Below are positions 10,016-19,989 of a stretch of DNA of 36,801 nt, one piece after another. How positions within the stretch are numbered: the first letter of the stretch is position 1; each line of letters begins with the position of its first letter. The notes below the pieces were generated by a model that did not search any database, had not been told where the DNA came from, and saw only the letters and a program-made list of their open reading frames with translations. The position numbers were made by a program, and so were the translations under genes. The stretch comes from Fragilaria crotonensis (lineage: Eukaryota > Bacillariophyta > Fragilariophyceae > Fragilariales > Fragilariaceae), in NCBI GenBank assembly GCA_022925895.1, contig JAKSYS010000628.1, positions 1 through 36,801 of the forward strand, given 5' to 3'.

Positions 10016-11475
10016 TTACAATGGCGTCATTTCGGGTCTACGATCGAACGCCTGACTCTTTCGAAGATCGTCGCGAGGTTTTCGCTTCTTTGCACGTTCA
10101 TTGTTAACAATGGGTGCGTGCGATGATTTATTCTTCTGACGCCGTTTTTGGTGAACCTTCAACAACTCCTGATTGAAGGCGTTGCCTCGCAACTGACGAT
10201 CAACTTCCACAAGATCGTAAAGCTCGTTATATTTTGCAATGCCATCGTCAGACCATCCAATGCCACCATTGGCTTGCTGCTGGCGACTAATGCGCGAATG
10301 CGTATACTTCGGAAGCTGTCGCAAAAAGTCGGATGAATTCGTTAGTGTCGGGCGGGTTGTTCATTGGTCCACATTTCCACAAGAATAAAATCGTACTTAC
10401 TGGCAGCTGTATTTCTGCTGCGTTATGCATCAAAGGCATCACCTGCATGTTCGTTCGTAAGCAGGTTGACTCGAGCAACAGTTGGCAAACCGCAATAATG
10501 ACTCACCATCTTCTTTTCCATTTGTAATTCTGCTGCCCAACGCGCAGCGTAGTTGACCAACACCAACAACATAAACGCTTCGTCACTAATGGTTAGAACA
10601 TATTCCTGAAAATTGTCTTGATTGTCTCCACAATACTTGGCCATGAGGGCATCGTTGTTCCACACACTGCTAGAAACAATACAAGGGGCAAAGACATCCA
10701 TCAACGCAATGTAATGGACCTGATTCTGTCGCATTTGTAGCATGTAGGCAATGTCGTCATCACTACCGGTAATCCTTTGGTAACCATTGATCTTGCCCGT
10801 TTCGCCATCTGTACAATCGGCATTTGTTAGTCACAGAAACAGAATGAGATCTTTTTATTTGGATGGCACATACCTCGAAAACGTAAACGCATTGCTTTAA
10901 TGCAGTTGTTGCGATGATTTCCAAGAGTGCGTTTAATTTTCTTTCGTGTTTCGTGCCACCATTGCAAGTTTGTTTCGACAGAAGAAACGTTGCAGTAATT
11001 ACGCACCATACCACACACAGACTCCGGATTGTAATCATAGTCCCCATGCAAGTCATCGTCAAAAAATTTAACTCTCCGAAACAATTGCTGCTTCACGCAG
11101 CCTGTCACTAAAACCTGCAACTGTTTTGTCGACACGCTCAATGTCATATCACACGGGGCATGGCTTACCATTGGTTGTAACATGTGCCCACCTACCGCAT
11201 CTGTTTCAAATTGCACACATTGGCAATGGTGAAACGCGTGCTTGACTTGTGGTGAGATCCGCCGTAATTGACGAAAAGCATCCATTTGATGCCGATGGTT
11301 GTGCACCACGTTGATGATGCTGCTCTGTGTTAGACGCTACTTTTATCGTTTGTTTTTCAGCAACAGCTGGAACTTGAGCACTTGTTAACGAGGCAAGCAA
11401 AGCATTAGTCGGATCAATCTCCATGGTCCAGGCTTTGTTTGCAGCTGGTTTCCGATTCTGCGTTTTGCGTGACAT
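10016..11475 (-). CDS. spliced element-encoded protein of unknown function
   Basis: Three GT-AG introns are supported because each restores frame: 10873-10809 (GTATGT to TACAG, with CTAAC branch), 10506-10443 (GTGAGT to TGCAG) and 10400-10316 (GTAAGT to GACAG, with ACTAAC). The joined frame runs from LQWWHETRKKIKRTL through ITGSDDDIAYMLQMRQNQ, VFAPCIVSSSVWNND and WSDDGIAKYNELYDLVEVD to a Lys/Arg-rich tail ending PEMTPL. The 5' part is less sure. ATG 11475 opens one frame, but it must change frame by about 11310, through an unplaced intron or an indel. No catalytic motif is recognised. The basic tail and intact splice sites suggest an expressed nuclear protein that may act in transposition. 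It is divergent from the ORF at 11676. Confidence 0.6.
10316..10400 (-). other. intron in the element gene (85 nt)
   Basis: The donor is GTAAGTACGA and the acceptor TTGCGACAG, with an ACTAAC branch site. It joins EIQLP to LPKYTH in phase 0. Confidence 0.75.
10443..10506 (-). other. intron in the element gene (64 nt)
   Basis: The donor is GTGAGTCATT and the acceptor ACATGCAG. It joins EKKM to VMPLMH in phase 0. Without it the reading frame stops at 10423. Confidence 0.7.
10809..10873 (-). other. intron in the element gene (65 nt)
   Basis: The donor is GTATGTGCC and the acceptor ATTGTACAG, with CTAAC shortly before the acceptor. It joins a split Asp codon (phase 1) and links FR to DGETGK. Confidence 0.75.
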
Positions 11476-11675
11476 TGTGCATTTTTGTGTCTATCCGTTC
11501 AAAGCCACCAGGTCTTCTTGCGTGTCCTTTCGTATAAATGTGTTGTGGCATGTAAACCTTTACGTTACCAATGTACGAGCTGCAAGCTTTGAATTGTTAT
11601 GTTATTTTACATGTCTGAAATCGAATATAACAGTATTTAAAACTTGCTTCGTTTACACGTCTGACGTGACCGTTC

Positions 11676-12221
11676 ATGCCACCAAGAAATGGCAGCATCA
11701 ATTTCAATTCCAGGGCCTCACTCATGCTAAGCCACATGGAACATGCAGACGTTGCATCTATCGATTCCGCCACAAGTCAATCAATAATGACTTCATCACC
11801 CGCTGTTTGCTCATCACCAGTTGGTTCCGTAAATTTGTGTCAAGAATGCCCCTCACCGGATGAATTTCACTGTTTTGATCTTCGGTGCTTTGTCCAGCCA
11901 CTGCCCGTCATTACATCACAGATGTTGGAGGCGCTTGCTGACGATATCGAATACGTCAACGAAACCGTTTCAAATTCATTCAAAGAAGACAACCAATGTC
12001 CACGCCATGCTAGGCAAATGATCACTTGTTCCAAACCTCAATCAAAGCAAAATGTTTCCAAACCAAAATCGAATGAATCCATTTCTGTGTCTGTATCGCC
12101 GCCCAGCATACATTCCGAGAAACAAAACATGCCGTTTCTTCACTCTAACGAATCGTATGCTTGTGATCATGATACTTGTACCGCCCGAACGCCTTTGGCA
12201 AAGAAACGCAAGCTTCATTGA
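11676..12221 (+). CDS. small Ser-rich ORF, unknown function
   Basis: This 181-codon ORF starts at ATG 11676 and is divergent from the spliced gene whose ATG is at 11475, leaving about 200 bp for a shared promoter. The N-terminal half is Ser-rich. The middle carries CQECPSPDEFHCFDLRCF, a Cys/His cluster that might bind metal. The C-terminus ends ARTPLAKKRKLH, a good monopartite nuclear localisation signal. No known domain is recognised. It could be an independent accessory gene or the 5' exon of a longer gene, because no downstream coding exon is obvious before 13217. Confidence 0.45.
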   Translation: MPPRNGSINFNSRASLMLSHMEHADVASIDSATSQSIMTSSPAVCSSPVGSVNLCQECPSPDEFHCFDLRCFVQPLPVITSQMLEALADDIEYVNETVSNSFKEDNQCPRHARQMITCSKPQSKQNVSKPKSNESISVSVSPPSIHSEKQNMPFLHSNESYACDHDTCTARTPLAKKRKLH

Positions 12222-13216
12222 CGCGTGTTTTGTTGCGGGGTTAACGTTCACTGTTACACGATGTTGCTGTACCAGGTACTAAGATGTCGAAGTACGAGTA
12301 CTCCTCGATTGGTAGTACTGACTACTGACTGGTGGTGTCGCACTTAGGAGTGTGTACTACAGTACTGGAGTAGTACTCCACTACTCGGCAATAGATATTT
12401 TTTAAATCTCGTTAAATAGTCGTTAAAAAGACGTTATTTCGAGCGATCTTGTTGTTGTTTGACAGAAAATGCACACAACCTGTCACCTTCAACAGCATAC
12501 TTCACTCTCCCTTCACACCTTCCCATTGCCACCTCTTTTCTTCTGAACACCTCCTCTTGATCACCACCATCTCATTGGTGTTATTTTTGTGAGTTCTGTG
12601 TTTGTGTTGTTGTTTTTTCCCCCGTTTATGAATGGACTTCATCATTTTGCTGTTGTGTGAAATCGTCTTGTAACCCGGATATACGAAACTGCCCAGTGCA
12701 CGTGATTTCTCGATGTCGGTACAGTAGGTACCTACAGCAGTACAGTACTGTAGCACAGTACCGCATAACTCCGTACGCAGTATTGTTCTACAGTATCAAG
12801 GACACAGTGTTTGATCAGCGCAACCACTTTTACCGTCCGGTGTGTATACATTTCACACTCACTTCTCTTGTCCTACTTCACCCCCTTTACAGTCCTTTGC
12901 TTCAACAAGCAACAAAGCAAGCAACCCTTTTCGAATACCATTGGTCATTCCTTTCGGAAAGACTTGTACCAAGAGTGGGGGCTTGGCGTTACATCTGTTT
13001 CTTGTGTGGACGCTGGTCACCTGGGGAATCTTGCTTTATTCATTTAAAGTAGTGTGTCCTCACGTCGTGCCTAACCAGCAAAGCACCTGAGACTTAGTGT
13101 ACGTCCTTGAGGTTGTTGATTCAACAAATCCCGGTCATTCTCTAGTGTCCGTCCCATTCTTGATACTTGTTCTTTGAAGAAAGGAAGATCAGCTACGAGA
13201 TCCATTCAATTCAATT
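12222..13216. other. non-coding spacer with GTAC clusters inside the 7.0 kb element
   Basis: GTAC-rich blocks lie at 12270-12390 and 12718-12790. The ORFs called on either strand here (12502-12756 minus, 12657-13090 plus) overlap in several frames and look non-coding. The last 100 bp probably act as promoter and 5' leader for the GNAT-Ulp1 gene at 13217. Confidence 0.45.
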
Positions 13217-15371
13217 ATGTCGGTTAATACTGATGATGGATTGACAATAATGGCAACTGCTGCATCACACGCTGATGCAGCAGTTGGTCTTCTTTCAACT
13301 GCGGCAAATTCTCAATCAGTCAATGCTGCAGCTGTTGAGACTAGGGATAGTGCAGCAAGCAATGCTTCACAAGTACATCAAGCGGTGCATGCTCTAACCA
13401 CAACGAATTCTCCTCCTTTTGAAGGATCTTTACAATTAGAGACAGGCGAAGAGAAAATGGAATCATACACAGACACAGCTTCATCCAGTCTGGGAGCTGA
13501 AGCCCCCCAAAGTTTGTCATGCGACATGCCACTTTCTTCTTGGACATATCGCACCGATGCGTACTGCTTCACTGGGCTGTCGGAGCTACAAAAATTGCCA
13601 AGTGATGGAAAGCATTCTCTCCGAGGTGTTGTGCAACGCTTTAAAACGATACGTCGAGTGGGTGTGTTCGAAACGCAACTAGAAAGATTTAAAGGATGGG
13701 GCACGGACTTGCGAATGTGGCGCTTTCTTGAACCGAACGAAGGCGATAATTCAAAGTGGCTCTACAATATCGTTGTTGTCGAGCCCAGGGCAACAGTTTT
13801 TCATGTTGATAAAATGAAACATGCGGATGCTGCGGGCAAAGCTTGAATTCTTTACAGGTCTTGCCAGAAAGTTTTATTTAACCATGTTTGAGGCAAATGA
13901 GGAGAATACCTACAAAATTGATCTGTCGCTCAATCGGGATACGACAGTTATGTTATTGGCATCGAAAGTTGGAAGCAAGGACTTGCCCAAATCAACATTT
14001 TATTTACGCAAACACGTTCATGTCGTATCAGCTGCATCGTATCGTTGTGTATGTCCTGATGAAAAAGATGATGACTCCAAGCCCTCTGGATCCATATCTC
14101 CGGCGACGGCTCCAAAATCTATGTCTTTGGATGACGCTGATAAGGAGACCGATGTCATGCTAACATGGTTGGCAGTTTCTGACAGGACACATCCGATGCC
14201 ATCTATTGCTGCATCATGGCGTCGACAAGGGATTGGCCAGTTCATGTTTATACTCATTATCAAGCAATGTGCAGCATTCCAAGATGGAGTCAATATTGAA
14301 GTCTTTTTGCAATGCCATGAGCCGGGCGCGTTCAGATTTTACTGTATGCTGGGCTTCCAACGACTCAATTCTAATCACGACGATGGTTTCACATTGCTTC
14401 CACAGAAGTTGCAAGATGTCCTATTTGCAGTTCCACCGAATAAGAGAAAGGGAAGTCATCGACAATCTACATTTTCATTCTGGGGTGATGATCCCGAACA
14501 AGTTGGGCAATCCGCCACTAAGTTGATGCACCTGGGCCACCAACAATTACGAACCATGATTGAAATTGACGACGATGGATCTGTGGTGGTGTTAGAAGCA
14601 ACGAAGGAAGGCCTTCAACTGGAGGAAAATGTTCACATACCCTTGAAAGCTACGTGGTGTGAGTATCCACCACCACGTTTTGGACCGAATGGGATTCGAC
14701 TGTCGTATTCGATTTCTTTGATTGAAAAGCTTCTCAAAGGACTTCCACGCATTCAAGAACTATTACCTCCAACCTATGCAAACCCTGTGCCTGCGACATC
14801 TCTTCCAGTCAAAGGTCACATATCGATATTGCGAAGGATCATACATAGCCACTCTGAAGGCACAACTTGGATGTCATCTAGTGAAATGGATTTGATGGTT
14901 GCAACTTTGATGCTCGACGGACGGTACGAAGATTCCGCTTTTGTAGTGCCGTTTAGTATTTGCGAAGGCATATCGATTGCCTTTGGTTCATACGTTACGT
15001 ATAAGAAGTTGTTGAAGCAAGCCGCAACGCTTCAGGCAATTCTTGATGACGGAACTCGTTCTGTAGAAGACGTGGACGTGGCCGTTAGAGAAAAGCTCGG
15101 ACGTGAGGTTGCAGATGCATTGTCCGAATACAATAATCACATGAGCAACCTTCTTGTCAAAGTTGTCAGTCGGAATCCTGGTTTGCTTCAACGGAAAATA
15201 ATTGTGTTTCCATTTCGTGAAGGTCGCGACCATTGGTCTGCCACGTTTGTGTTCAATGCCGATTCCATTTTTGAAAGGAAAGAACAAAGCGACTCTTCGT
15301 CAAACACAGGGACAGTCCTGCGACCTTGCTTCTTTCGGTATTGCTCATTGCGCAATGGTTCGATTTTGTAA
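13217..15371 (+). CDS. GNAT acetyltransferase - Ulp1-like cysteine protease fusion, frameshifted and C-terminally truncated
   Basis: ATG 13217 opens a frame to 13846; a second frame (from about 13821) continues to 15371. One indel near 13830-13846 joins them. The first 90 residues are Ala/Ser/Thr-rich and disordered. A GNAT fold follows: WRRQGIGQFMF (about 14217-14250) is the acetyl-CoA-binding motif A and FRFYCMLGF (about 14335-14360) the motif B strand-helix. The C-terminal part resembles the C48/Ulp1 fold: DSAFVVPFSICEGI, then IIVFPFREGRDHWSATFVF with the likely catalytic His in HW. The Asp and the nucleophilic Cys expected further on are missing, because the ORF ends abruptly at the junction with the minus-strand zinc-finger gene. 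This copy is therefore probably inactive as a protease. Family knowledge suggests cleavage of SUMO-like proteins or of the element's own product. Confidence 0.65.
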
Positions 15372-16043
15372 CAATTGTAACAGTTGAGGAACAAAATCAA
15401 ATGTTATGACATCACACGGAGGACCGTGTGGCACGTCAACCCTGCGTACAGATGGCAACAGCTGCGTGGCATTATTCATCATAGCATAAAGTCGATCAAC
15501 ATTCCTGCGATGTGTTTTGCCTCCTTCTGGTTGAAAGGAAAAGCCGTCGGCGATGGCCGCACGTGCCCATGTTAGAATTGCTTCGAAAGCATAGTCCGGT
15601 GCATTCATATCATTCAGAAGTTTAAGTAGTGCCACAGTCCACTTTTGGTTTGTTGAGAATGGAAAAGAGACAGGCGGAGGCGGCACTGCACAAGACTGGT
15701 GTGGCATATTTGGTGGACACGGAACATGGTGAAAATTGCCGTCTTCAATTGGAAAAGCAGTTGATCCTGATGAAGAGAAATTGTCGTTTACAAAATCACA
15801 ACGTAGCGGCACAGCGTTGAGAGCTTGCGTAGACGGCGTTAGCGTCTTCCGCCGCACGGTTTGTTGGGCAGGGCACCATAACGCAACTAGTGTCTAACGC
15901 GGAACCTTACCTGCAGACATACGGGCACGAAAGAAATGCCAACACGAAGTGGATTTTTGTAAATGCATTCCAAACGATTTCTCGCTTACAAACCGCCGAC
16001 GGCGTCCGCTGCAGTGAGGATTGAGACAGACAAAAGATGACAT
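15345..16043 (-). pseudogene. 5' part of a zinc-finger transposase-like gene, 3' end lost
   Basis: ATG 16043 begins MSSFVCLNPHC; a His and a Cys follow in GMHLQKSTSC, giving a C2HC-type finger. A GT-AG intron (15910-15824, 87 nt, with GCTAAC branch) joins the ARMSA segment to LNAVPLRCDFVND with the frame kept. Exon 2 carries FEAILTWARAAIADGFSF, a helical segment like those in N-terminal regions of Plavaka-type (CACTA-like) transposases. It also has DVITFDFVPQLLQLLQ just before the frame ends at 15345. No DDE residues are present; the rest of the gene is absent. The end coincides with the truncated end of the convergent GNAT-Ulp1 ORF, so a single deletion could have removed both 3' parts. The transposase call is an inference. 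Confidence 0.5.
15824..15910 (-). other. intron in the zinc-finger gene (87 nt)
   Basis: The donor is GTAAGGTTCC and the acceptor TCTACGCAAG, with a GCTAAC branch sequence. The split codon is restored in phase 1. Reading straight through meets a TAG within 12 nt of the donor. Confidence 0.7.
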
Positions 16044-16406
16044 GACAAAAGAAACAAAACAATATCGCAGCAGCAATCGTGCAACCAGAAACGGATGCAA
16101 AGTGGAAATTAGTAACAAGGCGAAATACTGGTTGTGGTGGCTGCTCTATCAGGCAAAGGCAATCAGTGTGATAGAGTGCCATTATAAACCTGATCAGAGA
16201 TTCAGATTCCTGAACTCACACTCGTAGTAACCGAGAACGAAAGCGCAGATTTCATTAACAAAAATCACGGAATAATGAAATTGTTGCAGAAAATGAACTA
16301 AACGCGTAAAACTTGGTATCATTACGTACGTATGAGAATGATTAACTTCATACCCCGGCATATGTATTGCGTATGTAAGAAAACAATGAATAACGGCTTT
16401 TTAATT

Positions 16407-16424
16407 TACTCAGATTTACGCAAA
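16407..16424 (-). repeat. right subterminal inverted repeat
   Basis: The complement reads TTTGCGTAAATCTGAGTA and matches 9631-9648 at 15 of 18 positions, 106 bp from the right terminus. Confidence 0.55.
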
Positions 16425-16517
16425 CACATCACCGAATAACGAACGGAATACATACATATGTAGTTTGATTCATTTAAATGAAAAAAACTTAAGTTAATAA
16501 TGTTGAACCTCATCCTT

Positions 16518-16530
16518 GTGCCCTTAGATG
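16518..16530 (-). repeat. right terminal inverted repeat of the 7.0 kb element
   Basis: GTGCCCTTAGATG is an exact inverse of 9508-9520. The AT-rich 300 bp inside it are non-coding. Confidence 0.65.
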
Positions 16531-16667
16531 CACCGGTAGTAGTGGTATGCACCTATGAAGCCTATGAAGCATATACTGCATATGCGACCAATGGACTTTG
16601 CACCTTGCATGCACCAACTGGTAGGATCATGCACCTGATGTATGCACCTGCTAGCTAGCATGCACCT
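16528..16667. repeat. interspersed ATGCACCT repeats
   Basis: The word TGCACC occurs seven times in 140 bp, six times as ATGCACC (starts 16528, 16547, 16609, 16629, 16642, 16660) and once as TTGCACC (16598). Spacing is irregular. The first copy overlaps the terminal inverted repeat, so the array may belong to the element end or mark its insertion target. Confidence 0.6.
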
Positions 16668-17187
16668 AATGGGTAGTGAATTCCACACAATGGGGCTCAG
16701 CCCCAATTGGGGTTTCGGGTAAGTTAACCTGCCCCATATTTGCCAATCTCAGATATGCTTTCCCTTATCTTTGACAAGAATGTGTTGGCTGAACTCCAAA
16801 CTTGGCCTATCTCCTTGGAACAGTAAACTGTTGCATGATTAAACAGTGGATTGCTCAAAGTTGTCTGTAATTGAGTTGTTAAAACTTGTCAGCTATGTTC
16901 CTGTGAATTTTTCTGTGTTCTGTGAATTTTCCAGACCCTGATGGAGTGTTAGCTAATAGCTCTAGAATAGAGAGATCAACAAAACTTACTGTAGTGCCAC
17001 CTGCCACCTGCCACCTGCCACCCCTCTAGCTACATCGTTCTATTTTCACGTGTGATCTCTACACGTACTACTAGTAGAGTAGTAGTAGCTAGTACTGGAG
17101 TGTATGTTAATTCTGGAGTACGAACCTGGTACCGCCGTACAGACTCGCACGTAACTTAAAATGATATCTCGTCACATACCGTCATAC
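16668..17187. other. intergenic stretch with TGCCACC tandem and GTAC cluster
   Basis: No gene is seen. A tandem of four TGCCACC units lies at about 16995-17022. A GTAC/TAGTAG-rich block follows at 17063-17120. GGGTAAGTTAACC near 16718 echoes the 19-bp unit of 4804 and 5980. Confidence 0.5.
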
Positions 17188-17195
17188 GTCATACG
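17188..17195 (+). repeat. 8-bp target site duplication of the hAT element, left copy
   Basis: GTCATACG directly precedes CAGGG at 17196 and is repeated exactly at 23995-24002, right after the closing CCCTG. Eight base pairs is the hallmark duplication length of hAT transposons. Confidence 0.9.
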
Positions 17196-17250
17196 CAGGG
17201 CTGTTTATTTTAGGCGGTCTCCCGGGTTCCCGCCTAAATTACCTAAATTA
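17196..17250 (+). repeat. left terminal inverted repeat region of the hAT element
   Basis: The outer 14 bp and the inner 19 bp match the right end exactly in inverse. The 22 bp between them differ. Confidence 0.85.
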
Positions 17251-17389
17251 AAACTTGCGACCGCGCCTGGCATGTCCGAAGATCGGGAAAGGACGGGCAG
17301 TCGCCATCAGACAGACGAACACGAGACACAGACAGACGAACACCACGACACAACACAACACAAGATACGAATTGCTCACAATCCGAACG

Positions 17390-18434
17390 AACTCGAATCG
17401 ACAAAGACACTACGAGGCGACGCCGCCCAGCAAGAAAACAAAATTAGGACCCTCTGCATCTGCTTACTTCCAGCCCGCCTTCGTCGCACAGCCGTCGCAA
17501 TGGGCGTTCGACCAGGAACGGTCGACGGCCGAGTTCCACAACAGACGCCACGTAGGACGCCCCGGACTTTATCGGAATCTGCCGCCCGAGACAGTCCCGC
17601 GGGAACCCACGCGCACGAACCTTCTCGCCCCCGCCACGTCGCCGACGCCCTGCATCTCGCCAGCCCGCGACGACCCGTCACGAAACGAAGTCGGGCCTGG
17701 AGCGCTACGCTCCCGCCCTCGACTCGCCACCGACCGACCACTCCGTGGCGCGCGCATTGTCGCCCGGAGACGCCCACGACGCGCCGACATCAGCCCTCGC
17801 AGACACGCCACGCCCGCTTCTCGGTAAGTTCCCATCGCTGGTGCCATTGCCGACGATCCCGCTCCCGAACGTCGACTCGCCGTTCCACGACTCCCGAACC
17901 ACGCCTGGCCGATGCCCTGCCACTATTTTGCACTCCGGCCAACCGCGCACCCACGCGACGGAGTTTCGCTTCGACTGGACGCACGACGCCGCCCGCCACA
18001 ACCTCGCGGTGCTCAAACGGTACGCCCTCGACCTCGACGCCGCCCTTCGGGCCCAGCCGTTCAGCGCCCTGACGCCGGGATCCGAGTTTCGCCCCACCGA
18101 ACTTCTCGCCCCGCTCCTGTCCGCCCACCCCCTCTGGCCGCGTTTTCAGGAGCGCATCTCCGAAGGGCGAGTTCCCGCTTCGCGAGATCTCGGATTCTGA
18201 CCGCCTCGCGGACGTGCGCGCCAACTTAGCTCGCGGCAATCACAAATCGGCCCGAGGCCACGAGGCAAAGTTGATATCCATGCTGAAGGACGCCTCAAGG
18301 TTGGCAGCTACCACTGCCGCGAGAAGCCGCCTTAGAGATCAAGGGATGCGAGGTCGCGCCTCTGGGGATGGTCGCGCAGACGTCGATCGACGAGAAAGGA
18401 AATTCAATAGAGAAACTCCGACTGACACATGACC
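17390..18434 (+). pseudogene. gag-like region and RT N-terminal extension of the DIRS-like element
   Basis: The stretch is Pro/Arg/Ala-rich in several competing frames, so its 5' part cannot be assigned. From about 17950 a coherent reading appears: FRFDWTHDAARHNLAVLKRY, then HPLWPRFQERISEG. After a frame change it continues with DVRANLARGNHKSARGHEAK. Another frame change leads into the RT ORF near 18368. The minus-strand ORFs over the same DNA look like GC-rich shadows. Confidence 0.45.
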
Positions 18435-19900
18435 AGTCATTCAGCCCGAGCGGAGTGGCAGGACGAAGCGTAAATGAACGCGTGGACACATCCCAACTGA
18501 CAGAAGCACGTTTCGGAAAAGCATTCAGCAGACTCATGTACCACATCTCGTTCCTGCGCCAACTATGGCCAGACGAGCCTATCTGGATGACGAAGGTCGA
18601 CTGCAAATCCGCCTACAGACGAATCCATCTCAAAGCAGCCACAGCCATGAAGTCCTGCACGAGTATCGACGACCTGCTGTTAGTGGCGCTGAGGATGACG
18701 TTCGGTGGAGCGCCAAACCCATCGCAATGGAGCGACGTGTCGGAGATGATCACGGACTTGGCAAACGACCTTGTCCGCAGGGACGACTGGGATCCGAGCG
18801 TCTACCACTCGCCGCACCAGCACCTCCTGGACACCGAAGGGGCAGTGGACAATGACAAAGGGTCGGTCGACAAAATGAGTGTTTTCGGCAAGGCGGACTA
18901 CTTCGCAGTGAACTATCCACCCTACGACGACCTCCCTCGCTTCGACTGCTACCTGGACGACATTTTGGGGCCTTCAACCCCGCGACGCAGAAAGAGCGCT
19001 GCCGCGATCCGCTGGCGCTCCACCTGGTCGGGAGGCCTTGCGACCCCAGGTTAAGGAGACTTTTCCCAGAGACGATATCCTTGCGATCCCAAAGTTCCTG
19101 GCCGAGGCCAAACCATCCGAGAGGAAGATGATCCTCGGATGGATCGTGGACACACGCCGCTTCGTCGTCGCACTGCCTCACGATAAGCACATGAGCTGGA
19201 CGCAAGCCGTTGACAGGATGCTGACGCACAGACATGCCTTCGTGACGACGAGAGACCTAGAGACGACCCTCGGACGTTTTAGCCACGCCGCCTACGTCAT
19301 CCCTTACGCAAGACACTTTATGGGAAGGCTATACAAGGCCTGCGAGCGTTCGAAGCAGGCCGGGAAGGCGAGACTGACCAAACCCCAACTGGACGACCTG
19401 ATTCTGTGGAAGGCTTTCCTTCAGAAGGCGTCGCGAGGTATCTCGATCAACAGGCTGGTTTGCCGGTGGCCGACGCGCATAGTGAGGGTGGACGCATGCC
19501 CACAAGGCATCGGAGGCTACTGCCTCAAGAGCGGCCTGGCGTGGCGATATCAGCTACCAGAGCACCTGCTGGGCGGGCGACCCTAAACACTCTCGAGTTC
19601 CTTGCTGCCTTTGTGGGGATGATCGTGGAATTCCACGAAGGGGCCGCGTGGACGGACGAAGACGTTCTGCTCAGTCAGGGAGACAGCACCTCAGCAGCGG
19701 GATGGCTTGCTAAGTCGAACTTCAACGACGATTGTCCGCTTCACCTGACGATAGCCCGAGCGTTCGCTGATTTCTGCCTCACGCACGAGATAGACCACTA
19801 CACGCAGTGGTTCCCCGGGAAAGAGAACAAGGTGGCGGACATGCTCTCCCGAGATTTCGCTCTAGACGACGCGGCACTGACAGACTTGATCACGAAAAAC
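18368..19900 (+). pseudogene. reverse transcriptase and RNase H of the DIRS-like element
   Basis: RT motif A is KVDCKSAYRRIHL (about 18590-18630). Motif B is MTFGGAPNPSQW (about 18697-18732). Motif C is FDCYLDDIL (about 18940-18966), with the YLDD catalytic pair. Frameshifts after motif C (near 18967 and 19040) lead to the connection segment with KMILGWIVDTRRFV. RNase H residues appear as VDACPQGIGGY, LEFLAAF, SQGDSTSAAGW and FPGKENKVADMLSRDF, giving the D-E-D-D set. They are split between frames near 19580. As drawn it cannot make one protein. Confidence 0.7.
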
Positions 19901-19989
19901 TGCTCACCGTTTGTTCCACAGAACTTCAGGATCATCCCTTTGCGGCCAGCCCTTATTTCGCAGATTGGAGGCTGGCTGCAGCTGCTGCC

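Larger units (their letters stand above)
9508..16530. mobile_element. 7.0 kb DNA element with 13-bp TIRs, carrying GNAT-Ulp1 and spliced genes
   Basis: CATCTAAGGGCAC at 9508-9520 is repeated exactly in inverse at 16518-16530. About 110-120 bp inside each end lies a second inverted pair: TTTGCGTATTCCTGAGTA (9631-9648) against the complement of 16407-16424 (15 of 18 match). TTCCTGA-like words recur in both AT-rich subterminal regions, as in CACTA-type elements whose transposase binds subterminal repeats. The cargo, left to right, is a spliced minus-strand gene (11475-10016), a small plus ORF (11676-12221), a GNAT-Ulp1 fusion (13217-15371, plus) and the 5' part of a zinc-finger gene (16043-15345, minus). 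The dinucleotide CA flanks both ends, which would be a 2-bp duplication, but this is weak evidence. The family is not settled. Confidence 0.65.

Noticed and set aside
11423..11863. Plus-strand ORF of 146 aa
   Set aside because: It overlaps the 5' part of the minus-strand spliced gene and the start of the 11676 ORF, and has no recognisable features.
16998..17025. Tandem CCACCTG units as a CRISPR-like array
   Set aside because: The units are contiguous 7-mers without spacers in a eukaryotic nuclear context, so this is a short microsatellite.
17376..18239. Long minus-strand ORFs (17777-17376, 18239-17790) in the GC-rich block
   Set aside because: They overlap plus-strand RT-leader sequence with clear continuation, have Arg/Gly-rich shadow composition and no motifs.
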